Source: Natranaerovirga pectinivora | GTDB taxonomy: Bacteria; Bacillota; Clostridia; Lachnospirales; DSM-24629 | Direction: 5' to 3' | NCBI RefSeq assembly: GCF_004342165.1 | Contig: NZ_SMAL01000009.1 | Coordinates: forward strand, 50,105-114,104 | DNA length: 64,000 nt | In this document: positions 52,404 to 62,655 of the stretch, piece by piece | Position numbering within the stretch: position 1 is the stretch's first letter | How the letters are laid out: each line of letters starts with the position of its first letter | The notes under the pieces: generated by a model | What the model was told of the DNA's origin: nothing | Database searches by the model: none | Seen by the model: the letters and a program-made list of their open reading frames with translations, nothing else | Position numbers and translations under genes: made by a program

Positions 52404-53147
52404 ATGAATCCTCTAAAAGGAAGAATACACTCTCTTGAATCTTGTGGTACTGTAGATGGCCCTGGAATAAGGTTTGTTATTTTTATGCAAGGCTGCCCTC
52501 TACGCTGCCAATATTGTCACAATCCTGACACTTGGAAACTATCAGATGGTAAAGAAATGGATTTGGATTCACTCGTTGATGAAGTATTAAAATACAAATC
52601 TTATATGCGCTTTTCTGGTGGTGGGGTTACTGTTACTGGGGGAGATCCTTTATTACAAGTTGATTTTGTCAGAGAGCTTTTAAAAGCATGTAAAGAAAAT
52701 GGTATTCATACAGCTCTAGATACCTCAGGGTATATTTTTAATGATAAAGTTAAAGAAGTACTTGAATACACTGATTTGGTATTATTAGATATTAAGAGTT
52801 ATAACCATAGCAATTATAAAAATCTTACAGGTGTTTCTCTTAATCCTACATTAGATTTCATGACGTATCTAAGTCAAATCAATAAACCTACTTGGGTTAG
52901 ATTTGTTTTGGTACCTAACTTAACAGATAATGAAGAGGATATGCATAATCTAGGTAACTATCTAGCAGGTTTTACTAATGTTGAGAAATTAGAACTTTTG
53001 CCATTTCATAAAATGGGAGAATTCAAATGGGAAGAGCTAGGTTATGAATACAAATTAAAAAACACACCAGAACCTACAAATGAAGAAGTAAAAAAAGCAA
53101 AATCTATTTTTGAATCTTATAACCTCAATGTTTATACCAATGAATAG
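52404..53147 (+). CDS. pflA: Pyruvate formate-lyase activating enzyme
   Basis: 247 residues. This radical-SAM enzyme puts the glycyl radical on PFL. The [4Fe-4S] cysteines are C31, C35 and C38 in GCPLRCQYCHNPD, followed by the SAM-binding GGDPLLQ. The single cluster and short length match PflA, not the larger glycyl-radical activases that carry extra ferredoxin domains. It sits in one operon with pflB. Confidence 0.97.
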   Translation: MNPLKGRIHSLESCGTVDGPGIRFVIFMQGCPLRCQYCHNPDTWKLSDGKEMDLDSLVDEVLKYKSYMRFSGGGVTVTGGDPLLQVDFVRELLKACKENGIHTALDTSGYIFNDKVKEVLEYTDLVLLDIKSYNHSNYKNLTGVSLNPTLDFMTYLSQINKPTWVRFVLVPNLTDNEEDMHNLGNYLAGFTNVEKLELLPFHKMGEFKWEELGYEYKLKNTPEPTNEEVKKAKSIFESYNLNVYTNE

Positions 53148-53246
53148 ATTGCCATGAATTTTAAACTAAAATACTTGTAAAAACAAGGATTATATTATAA
53201 AATGTAACTGACACGTTATATACTAAGATTTTATTTTAATATTTAG

Positions 53247-53429
<183 letters not shown>

Positions 53430-53450
53430 TCTATATTATTTTTGTACTTA

Positions 53451-53482
53451 AAAAAACTCATCTATTATAAGATGAGTTTTTT
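53451..53482 (+). terminator. Ferredoxin gene terminator
   Basis: AAAAAACTCATCT (53451-53463) pairs with AGATGAGTTTTTT (53470-53482), 21 bases after the stop codon. Confidence 0.9.
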
Positions 53483-53551
53483 ATTATTTATTATACCTAT
53501 GTAATTGGTTTATTTACCAAACTACTTGTTATACCTTAATTTAACCTTTTT

Positions 53552-54163
53552 TTATCTTGAAAAAAACAACTTAAATTTTTTAGACTTAGTTACCGCAGCT
53601 TCTTGTCTAGTTTTTTGAACTTCTCTTAATGTTTCGTCAAATCTTTTAAACCTTTCCTCTTCTCTTTCTTCTTTTAGTCTCAATAAATAATCCATTTGTT
53701 TAATAATTTTCTCAGAAACTGTATCTGTCAATAGAATATTGTTTTCTTCTAATGTTGCCTCGAACATATCTTTCATTATTAACTGAAATTGTTTTAACTT
53801 GTTATCTGTTCCAAGTTTCAAATCTATTTCTTGGGACTTTTTTTCCATTAAATTATCTGTATTAGATTCACTATCTTGTATTTCATTAATTCTATCATTA
53901 CTTTTCTCGTTCTCCGATATATGGTCACTAACATCTTCTACTTGGTCCATATTAGGCAATAACATTTTAATAGCTTTTAACTGAAATCCTTGATCTTTAA
54001 GTGCTTTAATATTTTCTAAAGCCATAATATCTTCTTCTCTATAATATCTATGACCTAATTCATTCCTTGGAATATCTAACTCTAATTCTTCTTCCCAATA
54101 TCTGAGAACATGAGGCTCTACATTAAGCCTTTTAGATGCATCTGATATAATATAGCGTACCAT
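53552..54163 (-). CDS. MerR-like DNA-binding protein with coiled-coil tail
   Basis: About 203 residues. A MerR-type winged helix (about 3-70: ISDASKRLNVEPHVLRYW, HRYYREEDI) is followed by a long acidic, then basic helical region (75-203). The lack of effector Cys and the coiled-coil tail recall RacA/DUF3967-type DNA-binding proteins of spore formers. The start is ATG at 54161-54163 after GGAGG; the ATG five codons upstream has no such site. Targets unknown. Confidence 0.85.
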   Translation of the reverse strand: MVRYIISDASKRLNVEPHVLRYWEEELELDIPRNELGHRYYREEDIMALENIKALKDQGFQLKAIKMLLPNMDQVEDVSDHISENEKSNDRINEIQDSESNTDNLMEKKSQEIDLKLGTDNKLKQFQLIMKDMFEATLEENNILLTDTVSEKIIKQMDYLLRLKEEREEERFKRFDETLREVQKTRQEAAVTKSKKFKLFFSR

Positions 54164-54462
54164 CGAACCCCTCCGCATTTGTAAATAATTACCAATTATT
54201 TATTATTATACCATATTTTTACAGTTATACAAGAATATGTTAAAAGTTTTTTAAATTAATTGTGTTTATTTAAATATTTTATCTGTTTTATGACATTTTT
54301 TGATATGATTCTACAATTCTTACACCTATTGCTATTTTTATTTTTTAGTCGTATGTTTCTATTATTGTATTAATAAATAAGGATAAATAAACATGTCCTA
54401 TATTAAATGTCGTTTATTGTAATAATAAATCATTCGATTATTTTCTTTTTTTAAATTAATCG
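54164..54462. other. Noncoding AT-rich gap
   Basis: About 300 bases between the divergent MerR-like and TraB genes. Apart from the TraB promoter at its right end I see no ORF, repeat or hairpin of note. Confidence 0.5.
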
Positions 54463-54491
54463 TTGACTTATTCTTTTGTGTTTGATAAAAT
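54463..54491 (+). promoter_or_regulatory. Promoter of the TraB-family gene
   Basis: TTGACT (54463-54468), a 17-bp spacer and TAAAAT (54486-54491), 54 bases upstream of the ATG. Confidence 0.75.
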
Positions 54492-54544
54492 TCTATGCAT
54501 TGATTTATTGTTTTAATATACTAAATATTTTTAGGAGAATTAAT

Positions 54545-55795
54545 ATGAAGAAAAGATTAAGTTTTTTTATTGCTCTGGTTTTAAGCATTACTTTATTGAC
54601 AACACCTATTGTTAGCGGTAGTGAATTAGGTGAGATTAGTTTATTAGTTAACCATATTGAGGTAGACTTTGATCAATCTCCTGTGTGGGTAGAAGATACA
54701 CTTTATATCCCCTTTCGTGCACTTTTTGATGCTTTGGGAGGAGAGGTGTTATGGGACGAGGAATCTAGGATTGCAACTGGTATTTATAATGACTATACCA
54801 TTAATGTTCAAATCGATGACTCACTTGTTAAAACCTACTTAAGCGAAGATTTTTTTTATGAGGAAACACTTGTACTAAATGGTCGTTTATTACTATCCGT
54901 CCAATTCATAACTGAGCTTTTACCTGTTTATGCTTATTGGTATGATGAATTTAACGCAGTCCATATTGCAGCTCCATCTCAAGGCTTCTTCTGGGAAATA
55001 AACAATGATGGTGTATTAGTGTATCTTCTTGGTTCTATACATGTTGGTAAGGAAGACTTATATCCTATTAGAAGTGCAATAGAATATGCTTTTCTAAGCT
55101 CTGATTACTTAGTTTTAGAAGCTGATATTCTAAATGTTGATGAAGCTATTATTCCATATTTAAACAACTTACAAATGTACACAGATGGATCTACTTTAGA
55201 AGACAATATATCCGAAGATCTTTTTAATGAAGTTCTTGAGTTTTATGCTCAATTTGGTATTGGTGCAGATATTATTAATTTATTTAAACCCTGGGCTTTA
55301 ACCTTAGAAATTAACAGTGTCAACTTAGCAATGCAAGGTTTTTCAGGAGAATATGGAATTGAAAGTTATTTCCTAAATTACAAACCAGAATCCATGGAAA
55401 TTATTGAATTAGAAGGTTTGATATATCAAATGGAGTTATTAAATAGTTATTCTCCAGAATTACAAGAGTATCTTCTCGCTGATGTTTTAAGAAATAGCAG
55501 TGATGAATTTATCTTAATGAATATGTGGAAAGATGGGGATCTTGAACTTCTTGAAAGCATTTATGTTCTAGATGAAAATGAAATGACATCTGAAGAAAAA
55601 GCATTATCAAATGAGTATTTGGATGCTCTTATGATAAAAAGAAATTATGAGATGACCGATGCCATAGAAGCATTACTAATAGGTGAAACTAAAGGTACCT
55701 ACTTTGTTATTATAGGTGCTGGACACTTCGTTGGTGAAGAAGGCATTATTGATCTTTTAATTAATAAAGGGTTTGATATTGTTTCACATAATTAA
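54545..55795 (+). CDS. TraB/GumN-family protein with stalk-binding-like N-terminal domain
   Basis: 416 residues, start at the ATG after AGGAGA; the longer frame adds 23 unlikely residues. A signal peptide (about 1-26) is followed by a copper-amine-oxidase-N-like domain (about 32-145: YIPFRALFDALGGEVLWDEE), common in wall proteins of Clostridia. A TraB domain follows (about 155-416) with its motifs LLGSIHVG, LVLEADI and IGAGHFVGEEG. Bacterial TraB/GumN proteins resemble metal-dependent proteases (Tiki-like), so it could be an extracellular metalloprotease; that is inference. Confidence 0.88.
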   Translation: MKKRLSFFIALVLSITLLTTPIVSGSELGEISLLVNHIEVDFDQSPVWVEDTLYIPFRALFDALGGEVLWDEESRIATGIYNDYTINVQIDDSLVKTYLSEDFFYEETLVLNGRLLLSVQFITELLPVYAYWYDEFNAVHIAAPSQGFFWEINNDGVLVYLLGSIHVGKEDLYPIRSAIEYAFLSSDYLVLEADILNVDEAIIPYLNNLQMYTDGSTLEDNISEDLFNEVLEFYAQFGIGADIINLFKPWALTLEINSVNLAMQGFSGEYGIESYFLNYKPESMEIIELEGLIYQMELLNSYSPELQEYLLADVLRNSSDEFILMNMWKDGDLELLESIYVLDENEMTSEEKALSNEYLDALMIKRNYEMTDAIEALLIGETKGTYFVIIGAGHFVGEEGIIDLLINKGFDIVSHN

Positions 55796-55804
55796 AAGTA
55801 AAAA

Positions 55805-55831
55805 AATAGGGGAGAATATTTCTTCCCTATT
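55805..55831. terminator. Terminator between the TraB gene and dnaB
   Basis: AATAGGGGAGAA (55805-55816) pairs with TTCTTCCCTATT (55820-55831) with one mismatch. Flanking A- and T-rich tracts would allow use by both convergent genes. Confidence 0.75.
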
Positions 55832-55864
55832 TCCTTTTATATTATTAAATTAATTGGTTTACAA

Positions 55865-57193
55865 CTATCTTTCCATATTTACAAACTTTGTATATTGACC
55901 TAACCACACTAGATTAATGGTTCCTGTTGGACCATTACGCTGTTTTGCTATAATTAGTTCTGCTTGATTCTTAGATTCTGAATCTGGATGGTAATATTCA
56001 TCTCTATATAAAAACATAACAACGTCAGCATCCTGTTCTATTGCTCCTGATTCCCTTAAGTCGGATAACATTGGTCTATGATCTGCTCTTGCTTCACATG
56101 CACGGCTTAACTGTGACAATGCAACTACAGGTGCTTCCATTTCTCTTGCTAAAGCCTTTAGAGATCGTGATATTTCTGATATCTCTTGCTGTCTTGATTC
56201 TGATCTACCACTACCTGACATAAGTTGTAAGTAGTCAATTAAAATTAATCCTAACCCTTTTTCTAACTTTAACTTTCTACATTTCGCCCTCATTTCAGAT
56301 ACAGATATACCTGGAGTATCATCTATATATATTGGGGCTTTTGCAAGAACTCCCGATCCTTCTGCTATCTTTTCCCAATCTGATTCATCAAGGTTTCCTG
56401 TACGTACTTTCTGTGCATCTATCATTGATTCAGAACATAACAAACGATTAACCAATTGGTCTTTTGACATCTCAAGACTAAAAATTGCCGTAGGTACATT
56501 ACTTCTTATTGCTACATTTTGAGCCATATTAAGAGCAAATGCTGTTTTACCCATAGATGGTCTTGCTGCTATTAATATTAAATCAGAAGGTTGTAAACCT
56601 GCTGTCCTATAATCTAAGTCAGAAAAACCACTGGCTATGCCTGTAACTTGACCTTGAAACTTATGAGCATTTTCAATTTTATCTAATGTTGTTAATATAA
56701 TGTCTTTAATAGGTGAAAATTCTTCTGAACTTTTATTTTGTACCAAATTAAAAATTCTTTTTTCAGCTTCGTCTAGAATCACATCTAATTTTTCTTGTCC
56801 TTGATAACATTCATTGACAATTTCCTCAGATGTTCTTATTAACCTTCTTAAAGATGATTTCTCTGATACAATATTAGCATATTGCTTTATATTTGTAGAC
56901 GTTGGTACCGCATTAGCCAAATCTGATAAATGCTTTATACCACCAACTTGCTCTAGTATCCCTTTTTGATTAAGTTTATTTTGTAATGTTACTAAATCTA
57001 CTGGCTGATTACTATTGTATAATTCTATAATTGAATCAAAAACAAGTCCTAGTTGCTTTTGATAGAAATCTTCACTATGTAATGTTTCAGAAGCAACAGA
57101 TATAGCTTCACGATCTAATAACATTGAGCCAATAACTGACTGTTCAGCTTCTAAACTATGGGGAAGAACCTTTTTAATAACTGCTTCATCCAT
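55865..57193 (-). CDS. dnaB: Replicative DNA helicase
   Basis: 442 residues. It unwinds DNA at the fork as a hexamer. The N-terminal helical domain (about 8-110) begins PHSLEAEQSVIGSMLLD, and the RecA-like domain has Walker A ARPSMGKTAF, LILIDYLQLM and ALSQLSRACEARADHRP. No intein is present. It follows rplI, as in many Firmicutes, after a 188-base gap with two hairpins. Confidence 0.97.
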   Translation of the reverse strand: MDEAVIKKVLPHSLEAEQSVIGSMLLDREAISVASETLHSEDFYQKQLGLVFDSIIELYNSNQPVDLVTLQNKLNQKGILEQVGGIKHLSDLANAVPTSTNIKQYANIVSEKSSLRRLIRTSEEIVNECYQGQEKLDVILDEAEKRIFNLVQNKSSEEFSPIKDIILTTLDKIENAHKFQGQVTGIASGFSDLDYRTAGLQPSDLILIAARPSMGKTAFALNMAQNVAIRSNVPTAIFSLEMSKDQLVNRLLCSESMIDAQKVRTGNLDESDWEKIAEGSGVLAKAPIYIDDTPGISVSEMRAKCRKLKLEKGLGLILIDYLQLMSGSGRSESRQQEISEISRSLKALAREMEAPVVALSQLSRACEARADHRPMLSDLRESGAIEQDADVVMFLYRDEYYHPDSESKNQAELIIAKQRNGPTGTINLVWLGQYTKFVNMER

Positions 57194-57281
57194 GTATTGC
57201 GTTGTAATTCTTCATAAGTAATTACAACTTCCTCCCTTCTTCTAATGTCCATATTTTTCCTATTTCCTGTTTACAGAAGTA

Positions 57282-57312
57282 AAACCCTACAAAGCATTCC
57301 TTTGTAAGGTTT
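57282..57312 (-). terminator. Hairpin between rplI and dnaB, terminator-like
   Basis: AAACCCTACAAAG (57282-57294) pairs with CTTTGTAAGGTTT (57300-57312) with one mismatch. A short T stretch follows on the minus strand. It probably ends or attenuates transcription from rplI into dnaB. Confidence 0.55.
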
Positions 57313-57332
57313 GTTATTTATATTCACCAGCG

Positions 57333-57359
57333 TATGTCTCTTCCTGCCCAAGAGACATA
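57333..57359 (-). other. Second hairpin after rplI
   Basis: TATGTCTCTT (57333-57342) pairs perfectly with AAGAGACATA (57350-57359), 22 bases after the rplI stop. No T run follows. Confidence 0.5.
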
Positions 57360-57381
57360 AGTTTCTAATTACCTTTTTAAA

Positions 57382-57831
57382 CTAATTTTCTTCTAATACT
57401 TTTACTTTAAGTTCTGCTGTTACTTTTGGATGTACTTTGATTTTAATAATATGTGTTCCAAGTGATTTTATTGGATCTGTTAATTGCATTTTCTTCTTAT
57501 CTATTTCAAACCCTAATTGATCTTTAGCCGACTTAGCAATTTCTTTTGTGGAAATAGAACCAAAAATCCTTCCACCTTCACCAGACTTAATTTTTACTTC
57601 TACTGTTGACTCTTTTAGTTTTTCAGCTAAAATTTTTGCCTCTTCTAGTTCTTCTTGTTTGAGTCTCTCTTCTGCTTGTTTTTTGAATTTCAACTCATTT
57701 TTAGCTTGATTTGTAGCCTCTACACCTAGGTTTTTAGGTAAAATAAAGTTTCGTGCATAACCATCATTGACCTTAACTATTTCACCTTTTTTACCTAACT
57801 TTTTAACATCTTCAAGTAAAATTATTTCCAT
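57382..57831 (-). CDS. rplI: Ribosomal protein L9
   Basis: 149 residues. It binds 23S rRNA near the L1 stalk. The N-terminal signature [20 protein letters not shown], the long connecting helix (about 42-75) and the C-terminal domain are complete. The ATG overlaps the gdpP stop by one base, so the two are translationally coupled. Confidence 0.98.
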   Translation of the reverse strand: MEIILLEDVKKLGKKGEIVKVNDGYARNFILPKNLGVEATNQAKNELKFKKQAEERLKQEELEEAKILAEKLKESTVEVKIKSGEGGRIFGSISTKEIAKSAKDQLGFEIDKKKMQLTDPIKSLGTHIIKIKVHPKVTAELKVKVLEEN

Positions 57832-59870
57832 TATAATTCACCTTCCTCAATTAATTCATCTATTTTATCTTTTAAAACATCTAATGCATCTTCTACAGTA
57901 AAATTGACAAGTTGAGCGCCCGCAACATTTAAGTGACCCCCTCCTCCAAGTTTTTCCATGATTAATTGTACATTTATATCATCAATTGAACGAGAACTAA
58001 TATATATTGTATTTTCAATTTGTGTCAGTACAAAGGATGCCTTTATCCCTGATATATTTAGCAATTCATCTGCAGTTTGTGCTGCAACGATTGTAGGACT
58101 TTCTATTTTATCCCCAGGACAAAATGTTATGGCTAAGCTATCTTTATAGATTTCTGCATTCTTAATTGCCTCAGCCCTTGCTTTATATGATTCCATATCA
58201 TTTCTAAATAACTTTCTAACCCGCACCACATCTGCACCATTTCTTCTTAAAAAAGCGGCTGCTTCAAAAGTTTTAACACCTGTTTTAACCATAAAATTCT
58301 TTGTATCCACAGTAATACCTGCAAAAAGTGCATCTGCTTCAAGGGGTTTTAATTTTATCTTTTCTGACATATATTGAATTAACTCTGCTACCATCTCACA
58401 AGTTGATGATGCATATGGCTCTATATAACTAAGAACTGCATTTTCTATATTCTCAGAGCTAACACGATGGTGATCGAAAACCACTATATTAGGAATTATC
58501 TCAAGCAATTCGGGACATTCTGTGTAACTAGGCCTATTAACATCTACTACCACTAAAAGAGTATTATTGTCAGCTTTTTCTATGGCCTCTTCGTTCTTTA
58601 GAAACATATCCTCTTCATATTCTGCATCCAATTTGAATAACTCATATAATGGTCTTACAGATGTAGTAATGTCCTTTAATACAATATAGGCCTTTTTATT
58701 TAATGTTTTGGCAGCTCTATATATTCCTATTGCAGCTCCTAATGAGTCTAGATCCTGCAATTTATGTCCCATTATAATTACTTTATCTTTGCCTTCTAAT
58801 AACTCTCTAAAAGCGTGGGCTTTTACTCTTGTTTTAACCCTTGTGCTTTTCTCTACATCCTTTGTTTTGCCTCCGTAGTAGTACAACCTTTCCATATCTT
58901 TAACTACAGCTTGATCTCCTCCACGGCCTAAGGCCAAATCAATAGATGTCCTTGCAAATTCTACGCTTTGAGTAAAAGATTTTCCATTAACACCTATTCC
59001 CATACTTAGTGTAACTGGCATTTCATTCCCTATATTTATAGCTCTTATATCGTCTAATATGGCAAATTTGTTTGACTGTAATTGATGTAGATATTTATGT
59101 TGAAATATAAAAAAATATTTATCCTTTTCAAACTTTCGTACTACTGCATCAATGTTCTGGGCAAATTTGTTTATGTTCCTATCAATTAAGGCAACTAATA
59201 AGGGTCTTCTTACTTCTTCTATGCTTTGCAATGCTTCCTCAAAGTTATCTATATATAATAAACCAATAACTGTTTTTTGATCTTTAATTCTACTTTGTAA
59301 ATCTTTAATTTTTGTTTCGTCAAATAAATAAACTGCATACATTTTTATTGGTTCATCGAATTCCGCACTTTTGTCCTCATTTATTTCATTTACATATATA
59401 GGTTTTACTTCCAGTTCATAAAAGTTTTCACCTATTTGTATATGTTTAATAGAGTCTTTGTTGTTTATTAATGTTTCATAATTTATTTCTTGGACTATTG
59501 AAGAAATCGGTTTGTTTAATATTTTATCATCAACACATAACTTCTCAAACTTTTCATTATACCATCTGATTTTTCCTTGATTATCAAGCACGATATAAGG
59601 TATAGGAAAGTTATATAAAAGGTTTTTTTGAACTACACCAAAATCAAGAGCAAAATTAATTACTTCACTCATAAGTTTTTTCTTTACCACATAATGTAAT
59701 AGTATAGTAATTATTAAGATAAAACTACAAAATATAAAACTAATTAATCCCAATTTTTTATCATAAATAGAAATAATTATTGATAGTAATACGAAAGCCA
59801 ATAAATAAAATGCTGGCCAAATAAAGTACCTTTCTACTTTTGTATTAAATTGATATTTTGACTCTTTCAA
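57831..59870 (-). CDS. gdpP: Cyclic-di-AMP phosphodiesterase
   Basis: About 679 residues. Two membrane helices (about 15-60), a PAS-like domain (about 85-165) and a degenerate GGDEF domain (about 195-320; SMGIGVNG in place of GGDEF-type loop) come first. A DHH-DHHA1 module follows (about 350-675), with [32 protein letters not shown] and [12 protein letters not shown]. It hydrolyses c-di-AMP, controlling potassium and wall homeostasis. The start is TTG at 59868-59870 after AGGGGGTG. Confidence 0.95.
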   Translation of the reverse strand: MKESKYQFNTKVERYFIWPAFYLLAFVLLSIIISIYDKKLGLISFIFCSFILIITILLHYVVKKKLMSEVINFALDFGVVQKNLLYNFPIPYIVLDNQGKIRWYNEKFEKLCVDDKILNKPISSIVQEINYETLINNKDSIKHIQIGENFYELEVKPIYVNEINEDKSAEFDEPIKMYAVYLFDETKIKDLQSRIKDQKTVIGLLYIDNFEEALQSIEEVRRPLLVALIDRNINKFAQNIDAVVRKFEKDKYFFIFQHKYLHQLQSNKFAILDDIRAINIGNEMPVTLSMGIGVNGKSFTQSVEFARTSIDLALGRGGDQAVVKDMERLYYYGGKTKDVEKSTRVKTRVKAHAFRELLEGKDKVIIMGHKLQDLDSLGAAIGIYRAAKTLNKKAYIVLKDITTSVRPLYELFKLDAEYEEDMFLKNEEAIEKADNNTLLVVVDVNRPSYTECPELLEIIPNIVVFDHHRVSSENIENAVLSYIEPYASSTCEMVAELIQYMSEKIKLKPLEADALFAGITVDTKNFMVKTGVKTFEAAAFLRRNGADVVRVRKLFRNDMESYKARAEAIKNAEIYKDSLAITFCPGDKIESPTIVAAQTADELLNISGIKASFVLTQIENTIYISSRSIDDINVQLIMEKLGGGGHLNVAGAQLVNFTVEDALDVLKDKIDELIEEGEL

Positions 59871-59893
59871 TAGTAACACCCCCTTCAACGAGG

Positions 59894-60838
59894 TTAATTT
59901 TTACTTATGCTTTTATTTTCTCTGATTTTAAATAATATTTCCACTACGCCGATAACAACAAAGTAAAAGGGCATAAATAATAAGCATATAATTGATATTA
60001 GTAGTAACACTATTTTCATTCCGAAATTCTTTGCTACTTTAATTAAGTATATCTCAAATAGAATACCAACAGAAAATAATATAAAAATACATATTACAAT
60101 AAGATTGCTAGTTGTCATAACAAAACTATAATGCTCCGTTAATCCCTGTAACACTATTATTATCAAAAAGAATAATAAAAAACTTCGTGGCGGATTATAT
60201 TTGATAATACTATTCAACTTAAATTCTTTCCATCCGAGTATATTTAATAGGGTTCTTGCTAAAAGCACCTTTATAAATATACTAATAAGAGATAGTATGA
60301 ATATAAATGATATATAATAGTATTTGGATGTACTTATAACTTCATAAACATATTGCTCAAAAGTAAATGATGGCTGTTCTTGAAACATTTCTTCGAATAC
60401 ATCTTTATTTTCTAGAAGTACAGTTTCTAATGAATCATAGGTATCTTTTATTATATCAACTTGATAAATTTGATTGTATGAAAATATTATTAATATTATA
60501 CTCAAAAAATAAATTATGGTTACAAAAGCAACTGTCTCGGATAATAGCTTTTTCCTTCTTATTAAACAACCTATTATTACTGATGGTATTATGTATATTA
60601 AAAGCAACAACAAGACCCCAGTATTATCAAACACCATAGCATGGTATAACAGACTTATTACAACGGCTCCAATAAAATACATATTAATATTTTTCTTATA
60701 TACATAAATGATAATAGGAATAGCAAAAATAAGCTCTAAAACTATGATAGAAGACGCTGTAATCCCTAATAGGTAACTGTATACTGAAATAACTATAATT
60801 ACCCCTAATAAGCTTAATATATCGTTACGATTATTCAT
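59894..60838 (-). CDS. YybS-like membrane protein (DUF2232)
   Basis: About 314 residues with some eight membrane helices. This family regularly precedes gdpP in Firmicutes. The start is ATG at 60836-60838, six bases after GGAGG. Its job is not established; conserved linkage suggests a role with GdpP or in membrane homeostasis. Confidence 0.85.
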   Translation of the reverse strand: MNNRNDILSLLGVIIVISVYSYLLGITASSIIVLELIFAIPIIIYVYKKNINMYFIGAVVISLLYHAMVFDNTGVLLLLLIYIIPSVIIGCLIRRKKLLSETVAFVTIIYFLSIILIIFSYNQIYQVDIIKDTYDSLETVLLENKDVFEEMFQEQPSFTFEQYVYEVISTSKYYYISFIFILSLISIFIKVLLARTLLNILGWKEFKLNSIIKYNPPRSFLLFFLIIIVLQGLTEHYSFVMTTSNLIVICIFILFSVGILFEIYLIKVAKNFGMKIVLLLISIICLLFMPFYFVVIGVVEILFKIRENKSISKN

Positions 60839-60850
60839 TTTCAACCTCCA

Positions 60851-61183
60851 TTAAAGGTTTCTTGACTTTAATAGATGTCTAGAAAGTTCCCCTAGTTCCC
60901 TATCCCAGTCTGTATAATGATCTTTACTTCCAAGCATTGCAATCTTTAATTTGTTTAATACTCTTATATCTAATGCTTCATTTGATGTTCCTAATTTATT
61001 TGATAATAAATATGTTAAAATTAGTATGTCAGATAATATATCTAAATAAGATTCCTCTTTACTATTGTCATCATCTGCCATACTAGAATATAAATCTGCA
61101 ACTTGGCTTAACAAACTACTTTTGAGTTTTTCAATCATTTTTATTTTTTTTGTGATATCTAACTCACCCTCAAAAAAAGTCAT
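60851..61183 (-). CDS. MazG-like family protein
   Basis: 110 residues, all helical. The EGELDITKKIKMIEKLKSSLL start and the acidic YLDILSDILILTYLL helix fit the clostridial MazG-like proteins found between rpsR and yybS. Some MazG proteins hydrolyse nucleoside triphosphates. The EExxE...D metal motif is only partly visible, so activity is uncertain. Confidence 0.72.
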   Translation of the reverse strand: MTFFEGELDITKKIKMIEKLKSSLLSQVADLYSSMADDDNSKEESYLDILSDILILTYLLSNKLGTSNEALDIRVLNKLKIAMLGSKDHYTDWDRELGELSRHLLKSRNL

Positions 61184-61470
61184 CCCTATTCCTGCCTCTC
61201 ATAACTTCTTTTATCTCAATTATTAATTATAACATTTTAAGAGTAATATGCAAAGGTAAATTACAACTGATATAAATGATATATAATAAATTATTAGCTT
61301 ATCTTAAAAATATATTTTAAGATAATGCTAAATAAATTATTTTCAATGTAATTAATGCTGAAAATTTATAAATTAACTTCTAAAACAACAAAGTGACTTC
61401 GTCACTCTAAAAAACATTTGCTAACTTCTTATCTGAAGTCACCTTTGTTCTTGCGCTGCATTTTTCTAAC
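61184..61470. other. Noncoding gap with stacked hairpins between MazG-like gene and rpsR
   Basis: Two hairpins are seen: TTATCTTAAAA/TTTTAAGATAA (61299-61309 with 61315-61325) extended by TTAGC/GCTAA, and AGTGAC/GTCACT (61392-61397 with 61401-61406) with a 3-base loop. No ORF is visible. The promoter of the MazG-like/yybS/gdpP run should lie here. Confidence 0.5.
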
Positions 61471-61512
61471 TTTTTACTTTATAGGAAATAGAACTTTCCT
61501 ATAAAGTAAAAA
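61471..61512 (-). other. Perfect 18-bp hairpin downstream of the rpsR terminator
   Basis: TTTTTACTTTATAGGAAA (61471-61488) and TTTCCTATAAAGTAAAAA (61495-61512) form an 18-bp stem with a 6-base loop directly behind the rpsR terminator. It could be a second terminator. Confidence 0.7.
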
Positions 61513-61515
61513 AAT

Positions 61516-61543
61516 AAAAAGTCCTGGTCATCCAGGACTTTTA
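61516..61543 (-). terminator. Terminator of rpsF-ssb-rpsR
   Basis: AAAAAGTCCTGG (61516-61527) pairs with CCAGGACTTTT (61532-61542), immediately after the rpsR stop codon, with a T-rich tail. Confidence 0.85.
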
Positions 61544-61546
61544 TTA

Positions 61547-61783
61547 TTAATCTAAAGTATATGCCATTAAAGCTATATGTCTTGATCTTTTTATTGCAAC
61601 AGTAACCGCTCTTTGGTGTTTAGCACAATTTCCTGTTACTCTTCTAGGAAGAATTTTTCCTCTTTCAGACACATATCTTTTTAATTTATTTACATCTTTG
61701 TGATCGATTTGTCCTGCTTTATCTGAACAAAAAGCACAAACTTTTCTTCTTCTACGTCCGCCTTTTCTTTTTTGAAAAGCCAT
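61547..61783 (-). CDS. rpsR: Ribosomal protein S18
   Basis: 78 residues. It binds S6 on the platform of the 30S subunit. The signature [24 protein letters not shown] is present in part-matching form. The residues VCAFCSDK and NCAKH give a CxxC plus CxxH set that could bind zinc, a form of S18 found in many bacteria. Last gene of rpsF-ssb-rpsR. Confidence 0.97.
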   Translation of the reverse strand: MAFQKRKGGRRRRKVCAFCSDKAGQIDHKDVNKLKRYVSERGKILPRRVTGNCAKHQRAVTVAIKRSRHIALMAYTLD

Positions 61784-61825
61784 AGTTATAACCTCCTTTA
61801 CAATGGGAATAGGTATTTCATTTAT

Positions 61826-62254
61826 TTAAAACGGTAAATCATCTTCGTCATCAAAACTATTATCTATTGGCATAAAGCCTTCGGCAGAATCACCTGACGG
61901 AGCTGGCGTAGTTTGTCTATTGTTTTCGAAGGACGCTTTGCTTTCAGCAAAATGTTGTTCTTCTGCAATAACTTCAGTAAAATACTGACGTTTTCCATCT
62001 TGATCATCATAAGTACGAATCTGTATACGTCCTGTTATTGCAACCATTTGACCTTTTTTAAAGTACTTACCAGCAAATTCACCAGGCTTTCCAAATGAAA
62101 CGATATTAATAAAGTCTGCATCTGGTTCGCCTTCTCTTTTAAAAGTTCTATTTACTGCAAGACTATATCTTGCAATTGCTACTGGGTTTGCTCCTTGTGA
62201 GTAACGTACCTCAGGGTCTCTAGTAAGTCTTCCCATTAAGATTACTTTATTCAT
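61826..62254 (-). CDS. ssb: Single-stranded DNA-binding protein
   Basis: 142 residues. The OB fold (about 1-105: MNKVILMGRLTRDPEVRYS) is followed by a short flexible linker and the acidic tip DEDDLPF, which recruits replication and repair partners. It lies between rpsF and rpsR as in most Firmicutes. The ATG has GGGGGTG upstream. Confidence 0.98.
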   Translation of the reverse strand: MNKVILMGRLTRDPEVRYSQGANPVAIARYSLAVNRTFKREGEPDADFINIVSFGKPGEFAGKYFKKGQMVAITGRIQIRTYDDQDGKRQYFTEVIAEEQHFAESKASFENNRQTTPAPSGDSAEGFMPIDNSFDDEDDLPF

Positions 62255-62273
62255 AAAAATACACCCCCGCTTA

Positions 62274-62561
62274 TTATTCTTCTATTCTTGTAACTAAGAA
62301 TCTTAATACTGGTTCCGTAATGCGAAGTTCTCTTTCAAGTTCCGCTGGAACACCGGCATCAGCTTGGAAAGTAAAGAAAAAATAAAAACCTTCTCTAACT
62401 TTATCGATTTCATAAGCAAGTCTTCTTTTGCCCCATTCATCAACTTTTGTAAGAGAACCGCCAAATCTAGCAATATATTCTTTTGCTTTCTCAACTGTAG
62501 CAGTTTTTACTTCTTCATCAACTTTACCATTAATAACTAAAGCTAATTCGTAATTGTTCAT
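62274..62561 (-). CDS. rpsF: Ribosomal protein S6
   Basis: 95 residues. It pairs with S18 in the 30S platform. The ferredoxin-like fold motifs NNYELALVING and WGKRRLAYEIDK are present. AGGAGG precedes the ATG. First gene of rpsF-ssb-rpsR. I found no clear S6:S18 autoregulatory leader in the 94 bases upstream. Confidence 0.97.
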   Translation of the reverse strand: MNNYELALVINGKVDEEVKTATVEKAKEYIARFGGSLTKVDEWGKRRLAYEIDKVREGFYFFFTFQADAGVPAELERELRITEPVLRFLVTRIEE

Positions 62562-62655
62562 CTTTAAGCACCTCCTTTTGGACTTTGGCCCTTTCTCTTT
62601 GGAAAGAGCAAGGATGTTTCACAGTTGCTTATTATATCATAGTTGAAACATTAAA

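Noticed and set aside
62562..62655. Possible S6:S18 autoregulatory leader before rpsF
   Set aside because: A small CTCTT/AAGAG stem is present but the CCG-containing bulge that defines the leader is not.
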